This document shows positions 53,310 through 63,031 of a stretch of DNA of 64,000 nucleotides, piece by piece. Origin of the DNA: Cyanobacteria bacterium REEB459 (lineage in GTDB: Bacteria > Cyanobacteriota > Cyanobacteriia > Phormidesmidales > Phormidesmidaceae); NCBI GenBank assembly GCA_018970085.1, contig JAGWXD010000005.1, positions 1-64,000 of the forward strand, read 5' to 3'. The notes under the pieces are model-generated. The model was not told the DNA's origin. It worked only from the letters and a program-made list of their open reading frames with translations, and ran no database searches. The position numbers and the translations under genes were made by a program. The first letter of the stretch is position 1; each line of letters begins with the position of its first letter.

Positions 53310-53831
53310 ATGTCTGCTGCCCTGAAATCCTATGTTCCCCGGCCACTTCCTGCTGGCCGAGGTAACTCTGCAGCCGCTCCTCGGGTGGTGCCTTTCCCCC
53401 CTTCCCAGCCAGGGGCAAGCAGCCAGAGCAGACCCCACCAGCCTGTGGCGCTGCCGCCCCCAGCCCCTAGCCCCGCTCTTACCCTGCTACAGCGATTGCA
53501 GGGGCTTGCGACTGTAGTCACCACCAGTCTGGTTGCCCTCTCTCTGATTAGTTACGGGGCTTCTGTCTATCTAGATCAGCAGCTTAACCAGGCCACCAAA
53601 CACCTGGGCCGACTACAACGAAGCGAGCAACAAATAGCCACCTTTAGCGCGGTGCTGAAAAGCCATACTGTCGACCAGGCAACCTCTGACACTACCGCCT
53701 TACAGCCACCTAAACCCGACCAGGTGATTTTTCTAAAACCTGCTCCTGTGCGGTCACAGGCTGACCTTGTCCGCTCCTCCCAGGGGGTTCCAGTGACCCT
53801 GGGATGGAGTCGATCGCCGCTGGGGTACTAA
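53310..53831 (+). CDS. FtsL-like cell-division membrane protein
   Basis: 173 residues. A Pro/Ser-rich cytoplasmic tail (about 1-60) precedes one membrane span (ATVVTTSLVALSLISYGASV) and a periplasmic coiled coil (DQQLNQATKHLGRLQRSEQQ). This plan and the position 142 bases ahead of ftsI match FtsL, the divisome bitopic protein. FtsL sequences are too short to be sure from homology. Pro-rich C-terminus. Confidence 0.7.
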   Translation: MSAALKSYVPRPLPAGRGNSAAAPRVVPFPPSQPGASSQSRPHQPVALPPPAPSPALTLLQRLQGLATVVTTSLVALSLISYGASVYLDQQLNQATKHLGRLQRSEQQIATFSAVLKSHTVDQATSDTTALQPPKPDQVIFLKPAPVRSQADLVRSSQGVPVTLGWSRSPLGY

Positions 53832-53973
53832 CTGCTTAAGGCCGGTAACCAGAGGGATGGGTTCTCTGGCTCGGGCTACCTCCGGGGCCATGGCTGTGAA
53901 CTCTGCCCAGTTGAGCCCTAGGCCCCCTTAAATAGCGTAAAAAGACCCTCTGGCATTGTTATCCAGGTGCTTT

Positions 53974-55749
53974 ATGGCTAGCCTTCCCTCTGTCTTTACC
54001 CGCAACCGATCTCGCCCCAGGGTTAGACCCAAAAGCCTACCCTGGCAGCGTCGGGTAATTTTGGTCTGGAGCTTGCTAATGCTGGCTATGGTGGTTCTGG
54101 TTATCCGCCTACTCTGGCTCCAGTTAGTTCAGGGTAGCCACCTGCAAACCCTGGCTCAAGCCCAACGACTGGTGCCCAGTCAGCCCTATCCGATTCGCTA
54201 TCCCATTAGCGATCGCCAGGGCAACCTGCTGGCCATGGATCGCACCGTCTACACCGTTTATGCCCATCCCCGGCTGTTTCGTCAGTCGGTTGGCCAAATG
54301 GCGATCGCCCTCAGTCCGATTTTAGAGACCGCCGAAGCAGAATTGGTAAGCCAGTTAAGTCGGCAACCCACGGGCATTCGACTGGCCGATCGGGTCACCG
54401 CCGAGGTGGCCGATCGGCTGCGCAAGCTGAAACTTGACGGCCTAGAGTTGATCCCCAGTCAGGAGCGATTTTATCCCGAAGCGGAGTTATTTGCCCCCGT
54501 ACTTGGCTTTATCAACCGTGATGGCCAGCCCCAGGCTGGCCTGGAAATGGCCCAGCAAGCCGAATTGCAAATTCCGGAGATCGATCAAACCAACCGTTCC
54601 CAGAGCATGGCAGACTTTGAGGCGGCTAAGGCGACTCTACGCCTGAGCTTAGATAGTCGCCTGCAACGCCTCGCCCAGCAGAGTTTAGCTGCTGTGGTGG
54701 CTAAGCACGGCGCCAAACGGGGCACTGTGATGGTCATGGAGGTCAATAGTGGGGCCCTGCTGGCTTTGGCCACGGTTCCTACCTACGACCCTAATGCTTA
54801 CTACAAAGCCGATATGGCGGCCTTTAAGAACTGGGCCGTGAGCGACCTCTACGAGCCCGGATCAACCTTTAAGCCAGTCAACGTGGCGATCGCCCTGGAA
54901 AATCGAGCCATTACCGCCCATGACCGGGTGAACGACAGCGGTCAGATGCGCTTTGGCAAGTGGACGATTAAAAATCACGACTATGCTGCCGTGGGAGCCC
55001 GGGGTCCGATCTCCATCACTGACGTACTGCGCTACTCCAGCAACGTGGGGATGGTGCGGATTATGCAAAAGCTGACTCCGGCCACCTACCGGGCCTGGTT
55101 AGACAAACTAGGCCTGGAAAAACCAGCAGGTATTGACCTACCCAATGAGGCCCCTGGCCACGGCAAAAGCCGGGAAGACTTTCTCAAGAGTCCGGTGGAA
55201 CCCGCCACCACCGCCTTTGGTCAGGGTTTTTCTCTGACCCCGGTCAAACTACTACAGTTGCATGCCGCTTTGGCCAATGGCGGTAAGCTCATCACTCCCC
55301 ATGTGATTGATGGGTTGGTGGCCGAAGATGGCAAAACCCTCTGGCATCGGGCCCTGGCGACACCGACCAGGGTATTTTCCAGTCAAACCAGCCAAACGGT
55401 AATGACGATGATGGAAGCGGTGGTGCAGGACGGAACCGGTAGTCCCGCCCAGATCACCGGATATCGCATCGGGGGTAAAACCGGGACAGCCCAAAAAGCC
55501 CTGGCCACCGGCGGCTACGGTCGGGGACGCATCACCAGTTTTGTTGGCATCTTACCGATAGACTCTCCTCGTTATGCGATTTTAGCCGTCATCGATGAAC
55601 CCCAGGGTGATAATGCCTATGGCTCTACGGTGGCTGCTCCGCTGGTCAAGGAGGTGATGGAGGCTCTGGTGGTGCTAGAAGGTCTTGCCCCCGCCAGTAT
55701 GGATAAAAATCCATCAATCAAGACGATTCAGCAAAATTCCGTCAGGTAA
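53974..55749 (+). CDS. ftsI: septal peptidoglycan transpeptidase FtsI (PBP3)
   Basis: 591 residues from ATG 53974. A membrane anchor lies at about 25-45, the PBP dimer region with YPISDRQGNLLAMDR at about 70-220, then the transpeptidase: DLYEPGSTFKPVNVAIALE (SxxK Ser), DVLRYSSNVGMVRIM (SxN), and IGGKTGTAQKA (KTG). Cross-links septal wall with FtsW and the FtsL-like neighbour. All catalytic motifs are intact. Confidence 0.93.
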   Translation: MASLPSVFTRNRSRPRVRPKSLPWQRRVILVWSLLMLAMVVLVIRLLWLQLVQGSHLQTLAQAQRLVPSQPYPIRYPISDRQGNLLAMDRTVYTVYAHPRLFRQSVGQMAIALSPILETAEAELVSQLSRQPTGIRLADRVTAEVADRLRKLKLDGLELIPSQERFYPEAELFAPVLGFINRDGQPQAGLEMAQQAELQIPEIDQTNRSQSMADFEAAKATLRLSLDSRLQRLAQQSLAAVVAKHGAKRGTVMVMEVNSGALLALATVPTYDPNAYYKADMAAFKNWAVSDLYEPGSTFKPVNVAIALENRAITAHDRVNDSGQMRFGKWTIKNHDYAAVGARGPISITDVLRYSSNVGMVRIMQKLTPATYRAWLDKLGLEKPAGIDLPNEAPGHGKSREDFLKSPVEPATTAFGQGFSLTPVKLLQLHAALANGGKLITPHVIDGLVAEDGKTLWHRALATPTRVFSSQTSQTVMTMMEAVVQDGTGSPAQITGYRIGGKTGTAQKALATGGYGRGRITSFVGILPIDSPRYAILAVIDEPQGDNAYGSTVAAPLVKEVMEALVVLEGLAPASMDKNPSIKTIQQNSVR

Positions 55750-55901
55750 CGCGGTAATTTAAAGATTTGTTCAGATGGTGTGCCTCCCTATCTCCGACCG
55801 TAACCTAAGGGCTGGCCTGATGGCCGTGGTGGAGCCCAGTCTAATGCTCTGTTGAGACCACTACCCTACCTGTTTTCCTTTTCCTTATATCCCCAATTGT
55901 C

Positions 55902-57218
55902 GTGGCCTACGTTGCAATCGAAAATCTCTACAAAACCTTTCCAAAATCCCGCTCCGCCAAAGCCACAGAACCGCTGGCTCCGGCTGACCCGATCGGGTCA
56001 GCCGGAGCCGTTCTCAAACGTATCAACCTCACCATTGAAGATGGAGAGTTTATGGTGCTGGTGGGGCCATCGGGCTGTGGTAAGAGTACTCTGCTGCGGT
56101 TGATTGCGGGGCTAGAGTCGATCACGGCGGGTACTATCTGGGTGGGCGATCGCAAGGTCAATGACCTACCCCCCAAGCAACGGGACACCGCCATGGTGTT
56201 TCAGAGCTACGCCCTCTATCCCCACCTCAGGGTCTACGACAATCTAGCCTTTGGGCTGCGGCGGATGGGGGCAGACCTGAGGCAGGTGCTCCCCCTCTCC
56301 GCCGGGGAGCAGGGGGCAGCATTACCCCCAACTCCAGGCCCCGATTCTAACCAAGAGTTAGAGCAGATGCTGGCCCAGACAAACCGCTGGCAAACCCTGC
56401 TAGCAGCTCTGACCCGGCCCTTGCCAGTGGCCCTGCGCTATCAATCGCAGGCGGAGCAATTAATTGATCAGCGGGTACAGGCCGTGGCTCGTATGTTGCA
56501 GATCGATAGCTTGCTGGACCGCTATCCCCGCCAGTTATCAGGGGGACAGAAGCAGCGGGTAGCCCTGGGGCGGGCCATGGCCCGCAACCCCCAGGTATTT
56601 TTGATGGATGAACCCCTATCTAACCTGGATGCTAAACTCCGCTTGGAAACTCGAGCCCAAATCGTTAATCTACAGCGACAGTTGGGAATTACCACCATCT
56701 ATGTCACCCACGACCAGATTGAGGCTATGACCATGGGCCATCGGATTGCGGTCATGAACCAGGGTCAGATTCAACAGGTAGCGGCTCCCTTGGATCTCTA
56801 TAACACCCCTGCCAATCGATTTGTGGCCGAATTTATTGGTTCTCCGGCCATGAACTTTATCCCGGTGCAGGTGCAGGCTCCCTATCTGGTGGTCCACGAA
56901 GAGTTTCGACTGACCTTGCCCAGTCCCTGGGAAGACCGCCTGCGGCCCTACGATCGCCACTCCCTCTGGTTAGGCATTCGACCAGAACACCTGAGTTTGG
57001 CCCTACCGGCCCCTAAGAATATTTGTGCTCAGGTGGTTCATCAAGAAGCCCTAGGGAGTGAAACCTACCTGACGGTCAAAACCCCCAGCCTCACGCTGCA
57101 GGCCAGGGTGCCCCCAGACCAGGCTGTGGCCCTGGGAACCGAGGTGTGGCTGGCGATCGCCCCTGATAAGCTGCATCTCTTTGACCCGGCCACCGATCGC
57201 TCTCTGCTTCAATCCTAG
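55902..57218 (+). CDS. MalK/UgpC-type ABC transporter ATP-binding protein with insertions
   Basis: 438 residues from GTG 55902. Walker A VGPSGCGKSTLLRLIAGLE, Q-loop MVFQSYALYPHLRVYDNL, signature LSGGQKQRVALGRAM, Walker B QVFLMDEPLSNLD, and H-loop VTHDQ. A TOBE-type regulatory domain follows. Two additions are unusual: about 20 residues near the N-terminus containing a DNA palindrome, and about 55-60 residues between FGLRRMG and the signature helix, rich in Pro, Gln and Leu. No permease or binding-protein gene is adjacent. Overlaps hemW by 4 bases at the 3' ends. Confidence 0.9.
   Translation: MAYVAIENLYKTFPKSRSAKATEPLAPADPIGSAGAVLKRINLTIEDGEFMVLVGPSGCGKSTLLRLIAGLESITAGTIWVGDRKVNDLPPKQRDTAMVFQSYALYPHLRVYDNLAFGLRRMGADLRQVLPLSAGEQGAALPPTPGPDSNQELEQMLAQTNRWQTLLAALTRPLPVALRYQSQAEQLIDQRVQAVARMLQIDSLLDRYPRQLSGGQKQRVALGRAMARNPQVFLMDEPLSNLDAKLRLETRAQIVNLQRQLGITTIYVTHDQIEAMTMGHRIAVMNQGQIQQVAAPLDLYNTPANRFVAEFIGSPAMNFIPVQVQAPYLVVHEEFRLTLPSPWEDRLRPYDRHSLWLGIRPEHLSLALPAPKNICAQVVHQEALGSETYLTVKTPSLTLQARVPPDQAVALGTEVWLAIAPDKLHLFDPATDRSLLQS
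55976..56009. repeat. 34-bp perfect palindrome inside a coding region
   Basis: GGCTCCGGCTGACCC-GATC-GGGTCAGCCGGAGCC: the two arms are exact reverse complements with a self-complementary GATC centre. It encodes roughly LAPADPIGSAGA in an N-terminal insertion of the ABC ATPase. A palindrome of this length is unlikely by chance. Confidence 0.9.
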
Positions 57219-58423
57219 GCTGGCCTGGGCAGATCCTCCAGGGCAAAGCAGGAGGCCAGCACCTGATTAGAAAACAAAAAGCCCTCGGGCACACTCAGGC
57301 GCAAAACCTCTAATTCGGCCCAGGATGGCCCCTGCATCACCACCCATCCGCGCTGAATATGGGGTTGCAGGATTTCATAGAGGCTACGCCAGGTGGCAGG
57401 ATGGCACAGCGATCGCAACTCAGACCCCGCAATCCCCTGGTGCAGTCGCAGGCCCAACATCAGGGTTTCCAGCAAGGGATCGAGGTCTGAGGCGACAGCC
57501 TGGGGGTGGCGGCCTCCCCGCTGCTGAAAGTGTTCGACCCAGTCCCTGTAGCTAGCCTGGGTGCGAGGCCGGCTCACCCGCTGCCGCTGGGTGTAGCTGG
57601 TGGCTCCCAGACCAAAGCCGTAGTAAGGTTGGTTATGCCAGTAGGTGAGATTGTGGCGGCACTCATGGCCAGGCTGGGCATAGTTGGAGACCTCGTAGTG
57701 GTGGTAGCCGCGATCGCCCAGGTAGGTATGGGCGATTCGATACATGGCAGCGGTCTGGTCCTCTGTGGGCAGGGGGGTGAGACCAGGACGGTAGCGCTTG
57801 GCAAAGACCGTCTGGGGTTCCAGGCTGAGGTCGTACAGGGAGAGATGGTGGCAACCCAGGTCTACCGCTCGCTCCAGTCCTAACCGCCAGCCTTCTAGGG
57901 TCTGGTGGGGTAGGCCAGAGATTAAATCCAGACTCCAGTTGTCCATACCCACATGGTGTAGCCACTCTACGGCTTCGTACACCTGCGCTACCCGATGGTA
58001 ACGACCGCAGCTTTCCAGCAGGGTGTCATCCAGAGCTTGCACCCCCAGGCTGATGCGGTTAACCCCCGCCCCCAGGTAGCCCTGCAGGTGGGCTAGATCA
58101 AAGGTGCCAGGATCCATCTCCATAGAAATTTCCACCCGGGGAGCCAGACCAAAGCGCTGCTCCAGTTGGGCTAGAATCCTTTCCACCTGGTCTACCGCCA
58201 GCAGAGAAGGGGTGCCGCCACCGAAGAAAATCGTTTCCAAGGGTTGGGTCCCGGCGGGGGTGGCAGCGATCTCTGTCGCCAGCAGGGCGAGGTAGCGATC
58301 TACGGTGCCAGAGGTTTCTCCCCGGTTCTGATGGCCCAAAACGGTGATGGGAAAATCGCAATAAAAGCAACGACGGCGACAGAAGGGAATATGCACATAG
58401 GCGGAAGTGGGATCACCAGTCAT
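57215..58423 (-). CDS. hemW: radical SAM haem chaperone HemW
   Basis: 402 residues from ATG 58423. The 4Fe-4S motif YVHIPFCRRRCFYCDFPI has the CxxxCxxC of the family. IFFGGGTPSLL, VEISMEMDPGTFDL, NRISLGVQALDD and LDLISGLPHQTLEGW are the SAM-binding steps. HNLTYWHNQPYYGFGLGATSY supports HemW rather than HemN. It delivers haem to respiratory enzymes. Tail-to-tail with the ABC ATPase, 4 bases overlapping. Confidence 0.92.
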   Translation of the reverse strand: MTGDPTSAYVHIPFCRRRCFYCDFPITVLGHQNRGETSGTVDRYLALLATEIAATPAGTQPLETIFFGGGTPSLLAVDQVERILAQLEQRFGLAPRVEISMEMDPGTFDLAHLQGYLGAGVNRISLGVQALDDTLLESCGRYHRVAQVYEAVEWLHHVGMDNWSLDLISGLPHQTLEGWRLGLERAVDLGCHHLSLYDLSLEPQTVFAKRYRPGLTPLPTEDQTAAMYRIAHTYLGDRGYHHYEVSNYAQPGHECRHNLTYWHNQPYYGFGLGATSYTQRQRVSRPRTQASYRDWVEHFQQRGGRHPQAVASDLDPLLETLMLGLRLHQGIAGSELRSLCHPATWRSLYEILQPHIQRGWVVMQGPSWAELEVLRLSVPEGFLFSNQVLASCFALEDLPRPA

Positions 58424-58587
58424 AGCCAACCTGCCGGGTAAGAATGTTAAACTTCTCTAGCCTGCCCCGGCTAAGCTTACGGAAACCCGATCCGTTAGGG
58501 GACAGAACCTGGTCTGATAGCCGCCGGAAATTAGCGGTATACTTTTGCCAGTTTAGCCTTACACCATGCGTCCAAGGGCAGACCACC

Positions 58588-59670
58588 ATGCTAGATACTC
58601 TGATTGTAGTTTCATGCATCCTGGCAGGGGCGGGGATCGGTTTCTATAGCGTTGATTTACTACCTAACTCCATTCTTTCCCAGGTCACTAACCTGGAGGG
58701 GCTGGGAACCGTAACCGCTGTCTTTGGTGGCCTGCTAGGTACTGGATTAGGCCTGGTCATGCAAACCAGTTACCGACGGCTGGAGCGGCAAATTAAAGAA
58801 TTACCCCCCGATCGCCTGCTTACCCGGGCGGTGGGGTTAGTGCTGGGGCTACTGATTGCCAATTTAATGCTGGCTCCCCTATTTCTCCTACCCATTCCGA
58901 CTGAGTTTGGGTTTATTAAACCCTTAACCGCAGTCATGGGCAGTGTACTATTTGCGGTGTCGGGTATGACTCTAGCCGATACCCATGGCCGCTCCCTGCT
59001 GCGGCTGATTAGCCCCAGCACCCTGGAGTCGACCCTGGTGGCGGAGGGCACCCTGAAGCCATCAAAAACTAAAATTCTAGATACCAGTTGTATTATTGAT
59101 GGCCGCATTGAAGGGCTTTTAGAAACGGGCTTTTTAGAGGGGCAAATGCTGGTGCCCCAGTTTATTTTGCAAGAGTTACAGCAGGTAGCCGATGCCTCTA
59201 ACGATCAAAAGCGGGGGCGGGGTCGACGCGGTCTAGACGTGCTCAATCGGATTCGCACTGCCCACCCGAACCGGGTCTTAATTAACTCCGAGGATTACGA
59301 AGAGATTGCCACCGTTGACGCCAAACTGGTAAAGCTAGCCCAGGAACTTAACGCCGCCCTGCTGACCAATGACTACAACCTGAATAAGGTCGCTAGTTTT
59401 CAAAGTGTTGAGGTTCTCAATATCAACGATCTGGCCCAGGCAATTCGCCCCACCTACCTGCCGGGCGATACCATGGACCTGAAGATTCTCAAGGAGGGTA
59501 AGGAAGCCTCCCAGGGCATCGGCTACCTGAACGATGGCACTATGGTGGTGGTGGAAGACGCCCGTGAATACATCGGTGAAGACCTAGAGGTGGTGGTCAC
59601 CGGGGCCCTACAAACCTCTGCTGGGCGCATGATCTTCGCCCGCCCCAAAACCTCTGTGGTCACCTCCTAG
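58588..59670 (+). CDS. PIN-TRAM domain membrane protein (YacL-like)
   Basis: 360 residues from ATG 58588, the likely start; an open frame extends 48 codons further up. Four membrane spans lie in residues 1-150. The PIN domain has KTKILDTSCIIDGRIEGLLE, VPQFILQELQQVAD, GRRGLDVLNRI and ALLTNDYNLNKVA with the acidic residues. A TRAM domain (about 300-355: GIGYLNDGTMVVVEDAREYI) should bind RNA. This is the YacL family, a predicted membrane-bound ribonuclease. Its end overlaps the convergent DUF429 gene by 63 bases. Confidence 0.9.
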   Translation: MLDTLIVVSCILAGAGIGFYSVDLLPNSILSQVTNLEGLGTVTAVFGGLLGTGLGLVMQTSYRRLERQIKELPPDRLLTRAVGLVLGLLIANLMLAPLFLLPIPTEFGFIKPLTAVMGSVLFAVSGMTLADTHGRSLLRLISPSTLESTLVAEGTLKPSKTKILDTSCIIDGRIEGLLETGFLEGQMLVPQFILQELQQVADASNDQKRGRGRRGLDVLNRIRTAHPNRVLINSEDYEEIATVDAKLVKLAQELNAALLTNDYNLNKVASFQSVEVLNINDLAQAIRPTYLPGDTMDLKILKEGKEASQGIGYLNDGTMVVVEDAREYIGEDLEVVVTGALQTSAGRMIFARPKTSVVTS

Positions 59671-60420
59671 GGCAGAAACCGGTGCCGGCACCACGATGTA
59701 ACCGCTTTCCCGGTTCCCCAGTACCCAATTGCGGCTTTCTCCCCAGTACCACCAGTGGGCTCCCACATAGGCACAGATCAGGCTGTCTAACTGATCTTCT
59801 ACTGCCTTCATGGCTGCCCCAGCGGTGGGGATAGGGGGTAGATCCTCGGGGGCGATCGCTAAAGCTGGGGTCAACTGGGGTAAGACCGTGAGTTGATAAT
59901 GGCGTAATTTCTCCAATTCAGGGCGACGGTCTGCCAATCGTCCCTTTTTATATTTGAGAATGCGCTGCAAGTTGAACAGGTGTACCGTGGCTGGATGGGG
60001 AAATACCTCTAGTTGAAATCGTCCCTGGAGCTGGGCCGGACTTTGGGGAGAGTGGATAAAACCCTGGGCTTCCAGGGCTAAGCCAAAGCCCACCAATCTA
60101 GCGGCGAAGGGACGGCCCTGGTTAGCCGGATAGCAGCCTGCATCGTATTGACCAAAGTATCGGTGGGCCAAGCGATCGGCCAGCCGCATACCAGTCTGAT
60201 TGGGAATCAGGGTGGGGGCATCTACCGCCACCACAGCGGTTGGGCAGCCCCGGGTGCACGCCTCCACCCAGGCCAGGATTGCGTCTAGGGATTGTAGCCG
60301 GGTGAGGCATGTCAACTCCAGGCGATCGCCCTGCAAACTCAGGCAGCACAGCCCCGACGCGCCAGACTGCCAACCCAAATCAATGCCAAGAAACTGAGGC
60401 GTTGGGGAAACCATGGTCAT
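59608..60420 (-). CDS. DUF429 protein (predicted RNase H-like nuclease)
   Basis: 270 residues from ATG 60420. FLGIDLGWQSGASGLCCLSL opens an RNase H-like fold (Asp in IDLGW), VVAVDAPTLIPNQTGMRLAD and RFQLEVFPHPATVHLFNL follow, then ALIC-type DSLICAYVGAHWWYWG. DUF429 members are conserved but uncharacterised. The last 20 residues are encoded antisense to the PIN-TRAM gene and may be a recent extension after loss of an earlier stop. Confidence 0.85.
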   Translation of the reverse strand: MTMVSPTPQFLGIDLGWQSGASGLCCLSLQGDRLELTCLTRLQSLDAILAWVEACTRGCPTAVVAVDAPTLIPNQTGMRLADRLAHRYFGQYDAGCYPANQGRPFAARLVGFGLALEAQGFIHSPQSPAQLQGRFQLEVFPHPATVHLFNLQRILKYKKGRLADRRPELEKLRHYQLTVLPQLTPALAIAPEDLPPIPTAGAAMKAVEDQLDSLICAYVGAHWWYWGESRNWVLGNRESGYIVVPAPVSALGGDHRGFGAGEDHAPSRGL

Positions 60421-60497
60421 CACTGGGTCGGCAACAATGGGGTTGACAGGGTAAAATCCTACCGGCACCATAGACGGATATAGCTTTCCTTGCCTCT

Positions 60498-61727
60498 ATG
60501 ACCGCTGCTCCCCTCGCCTGGGAAGACCTGGCCAGCCTGGATATCTACACCCTTGATCGGATCAATGGTGTTACCAATGCCCAGGCCAACCTGCGGCTAT
60601 TCGGCCAACCGGCATCGGCGGTGCAGGTGATTCTCTACCGCGATCGCCATGGCTGGTGCCCCTACTGTCAGAAGGTTTGGCTCTGGCTGGAGGAAAAACA
60701 GATTCCCTACCAGATTCATAAGGTTAGCATGTTTTGCTACGGCGACAAGGAAACCTGGTATAAACGCAAAGTGCCCTCGGGGATGCTGCCAGCCCTAGAA
60801 CTAGATGGCCAGTTGATCACCGAGAGCGATGATATTTTAAGGGCCCTAGAGCAGCGCTTTGGCCCCCTCACCCTGGCTATGACCGATGCCCAGGTCCTGC
60901 CCCTGCGGCAACTGGAGCGACTGCTGTTTCGGGCCTGGTGTCTGTGGCTGTGCCAACCCCATGCCTCAGATCGGCAGGACCGCCACGCCCAGGAGCAGTT
61001 TATCGGCGTGGTCAGTCGGGTAGAGGCCGCCCTGGCGGCTACCCCCGGCCCCTATTTTTTAACAGAATTTAGCACCGCCGATCTGGTGTTCATCCCCTAC
61101 GTTGAACGCATGAATGCCAGCCTGTATTACTACAAAGGGTATTCCCTCCGGGAGGCCAACCCAGGACTGGCAGCCTGGTTTACCGCCCTAGAAAGCCGAT
61201 CTACCTACCGGGGTACCCAGAGCGACTTCCACACCCATGTCCACGACCTGCCTCCCCAGATGGGGGGCTGCTATGGCAATGGCCTGCCCCAAACCGCCCT
61301 CTACCAGCAGCGGGTCGACCAGGGTCCCTGGCAGGATCTACCCGAGGTGGGCTACCCCGAACCAGAAACGGCCCCCTGGGAAGCCCTGCATCGGGTTCTC
61401 AAGCACCGCCATAATATCGTTCGGGTGAATCCGGCGGACTCCGCCCTGGTGGATCTAGCCCTGCGTTGTGCCCTCACCCATCTGGTGACAGGAGACCTCT
61501 GCTCGCCCCCCGAGGGAGCTGACCTGGCCCTGCGCTATTTGCGCGATCGCATCAGTGTGCCCCGGGATATGTCTCTCTATGCGGCTCGCCGTCTGCGAAC
61601 CAGCCTGGAAGCCATCGCCGCCCTGGCGGGTTCAGGCCAGCCCCCGGCCCTACCTACCCAGCACCGCCGGGATCAAAATCCGGCTAATTTTCTGACCCTA
61701 GACGCCCTCAGCAAGCCTGACTCCTAG
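60498..61727 (+). CDS. glutathione S-transferase family protein
   Basis: 409 residues. The thioredoxin-like N-domain (about 40-125) has the active-site [20 protein letters not shown] and [20 protein letters not shown]. The helical C-domain runs to about 240 ([20 protein letters not shown]). About 170 extra C-terminal residues follow, longer than ordinary GSTs; this long form with a CPYC site is known from cyanobacteria and plant plastids. Redox or dehydroascorbate-type activity is possible. The cupin gene follows after 4 bases. Confidence 0.88.
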   Translation: MTAAPLAWEDLASLDIYTLDRINGVTNAQANLRLFGQPASAVQVILYRDRHGWCPYCQKVWLWLEEKQIPYQIHKVSMFCYGDKETWYKRKVPSGMLPALELDGQLITESDDILRALEQRFGPLTLAMTDAQVLPLRQLERLLFRAWCLWLCQPHASDRQDRHAQEQFIGVVSRVEAALAATPGPYFLTEFSTADLVFIPYVERMNASLYYYKGYSLREANPGLAAWFTALESRSTYRGTQSDFHTHVHDLPPQMGGCYGNGLPQTALYQQRVDQGPWQDLPEVGYPEPETAPWEALHRVLKHRHNIVRVNPADSALVDLALRCALTHLVTGDLCSPPEGADLALRYLRDRISVPRDMSLYAARRLRTSLEAIAALAGSGQPPALPTQHRRDQNPANFLTLDALSKPDS

Positions 61728-61731
61728 CCCT

Positions 61732-62094
61732 ATGACGTCATCTTTTGCACCTCTGGTCGTCAAAAATTTCTTGAATGGGGACTTCATTGCCGATCACCTG
61801 CCCTGGCAACCGCTGCGATCGGGAGTAGAGATTTACTCCCTCCATCAAGAGGGCGAGACTGGCTGCCATTGGGCCTTGCTACGCTACCAGCCCGGGGCCA
61901 CTGTCCCCCTCCATTGGCATCCAGGTTATGAGCAAATTTTGGTACTATCGGGGCAGCAATCCGATCACCGGGGTACCTACGGCCCTGGTAGCTTGATCAT
62001 TAACCCGCCTGGCAGTCAACATCAGGTCACCAGTGCAGAGGGATGTGTGGTATTTATTTACTGGCAAAAACCAGTGGTATTCTGCCCTCTATAG
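61732..62094 (+). CDS. cupin-domain protein (ChrR-like)
   Basis: 120 residues. The metal motif is GATVPLHWHPGYEQILVLSG (His, His, Glu) and a later His in PPGSQHQVTSAEG. Short ChrR-type cupins bind zinc or other metals and often sense or handle oxidised compounds. Only 4 bases after the GST-family gene, so probably one operon; the thioredoxin-like gene follows 35 bases on. Confidence 0.85.
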   Translation: MTSSFAPLVVKNFLNGDFIADHLPWQPLRSGVEIYSLHQEGETGCHWALLRYQPGATVPLHWHPGYEQILVLSGQQSDHRGTYGPGSLIINPPGSQHQVTSAEGCVVFIYWQKPVVFCPL

Positions 62095-62129
62095 GCCATT
62101 TATCGATTCCATCCTGGACCTTCATTCCC

Positions 62130-62561
62130 ATGACCCATTCATCCAAACATCCGGGTTTCTATGGTTTTACTGGTGGTTTAGGGCGCAGAGTGGCCTTGCA
62201 AGGCATGGGGGCTTTTCTGGTGGTAGGGCTGGTCAATACCTGTAGCCCCGATCAACCCCAGGCTAGTTCTACCCTTAGTTATGAAGCCCAATTAGCCCAA
62301 CACCTGACGGCAACCGGTAGCCTCATGTACGGGGCTTACTGGTGCCCCCATTGCGCCGATCAAAAGGCCCTTTTTGGCGATGCCGCTAATCAGATACCCT
62401 ACGTCGAGTGTGCCGTTGATGGCGAAAATGCCCAATCCCAGCGGTGTCGACAACGGGGTATTAAGGGCTACCCTACCTGGGACATTGGCGGCCAGCTTTA
62501 CCCTGGGGTGGCCTCTCTGGATCAGCTGGCAACCCTGTCAGGCTACCAACTGCCCCGCTAA
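62130..62561 (+). CDS. thioredoxin-like protein with CPHC active site
   Basis: 143 residues from ATG 62130. A hydrophobic, lipoprotein-like segment ends in VVGLVNTCSPDQ, so the protein is probably anchored outside the membrane. YGAYWCPHCADQKALFGDAA carries the redox motif, and YPTWDIGGQLYPGVASLDQL is the cis-Pro side. It resembles the thioredoxin domain of VKOR fusion proteins, which oxidise disulphides in the periplasm or lumen. The likely membrane partner is not adjacent. Confidence 0.85.
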   Translation: MTHSSKHPGFYGFTGGLGRRVALQGMGAFLVVGLVNTCSPDQPQASSTLSYEAQLAQHLTATGSLMYGAYWCPHCADQKALFGDAANQIPYVECAVDGENAQSQRCRQRGIKGYPTWDIGGQLYPGVASLDQLATLSGYQLPR

Positions 62562-62670
62562 GCGCTATGATCACACTGAAACTACCGGTCCGGTTGCGAT
62601 TTTGGGCCGGTGGAGTGGAAGCCACCGCCGATCACGTTGAAGTATTGCCCTTTTCCTTGCCATTTTTCCA

Positions 62671-63003
62671 TTGCACAACTCCGACGCCCACTGCCAAGCC
62701 CACGACCACACCGCCAGGGATGACCATGGCCATATCCATGACCCTGAGTCCCTGCAACAGATCATCAATCGCCTGGCCCGGATTGAGGGGCATATTCGGG
62801 GCATCAAAACCATGGTGCAGGAAAGTCGCTCCTGTCCGGATGTCCTGGTACAGATTGCCGCTGTGCGGGGAGCCCTGGACCGGGTAGCTCGGATTATTCT
62901 AGATGATCATTTGACCCAATGTATTAGTCGGGCCGCCCTAGCGGGCAATATTGATCGAGAAATGGCCGAACTCAAGGCAGCCCTGGACCGGTTTTTAAGC
63001 TGA
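62671..63003 (+). CDS. CsoR/RcnR-family metal-sensing repressor
   Basis: 110 residues from TTG 62671. A His-rich N-terminus (HCQAHDHTARDDHGHIHD) leads to the helical core: INRLARIEGHIRGIKTMVQE, SRSCPDVLVQIAAVRGALD, and DDHLTQCI. The Cys, His and Cys metal ligands are conserved. The His-rich head resembles the nickel sensor InrS of Synechocystis. It should repress a metal exporter; none is seen in the window. Likely target operators: the 100 bases before its start. Confidence 0.88.
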   Translation: MHNSDAHCQAHDHTARDDHGHIHDPESLQQIINRLARIEGHIRGIKTMVQESRSCPDVLVQIAAVRGALDRVARIILDDHLTQCISRAALAGNIDREMAELKAALDRFLS

Positions 63004-63031
63004 GTATTGTTTACGTGGGTAGTTGGACGTG

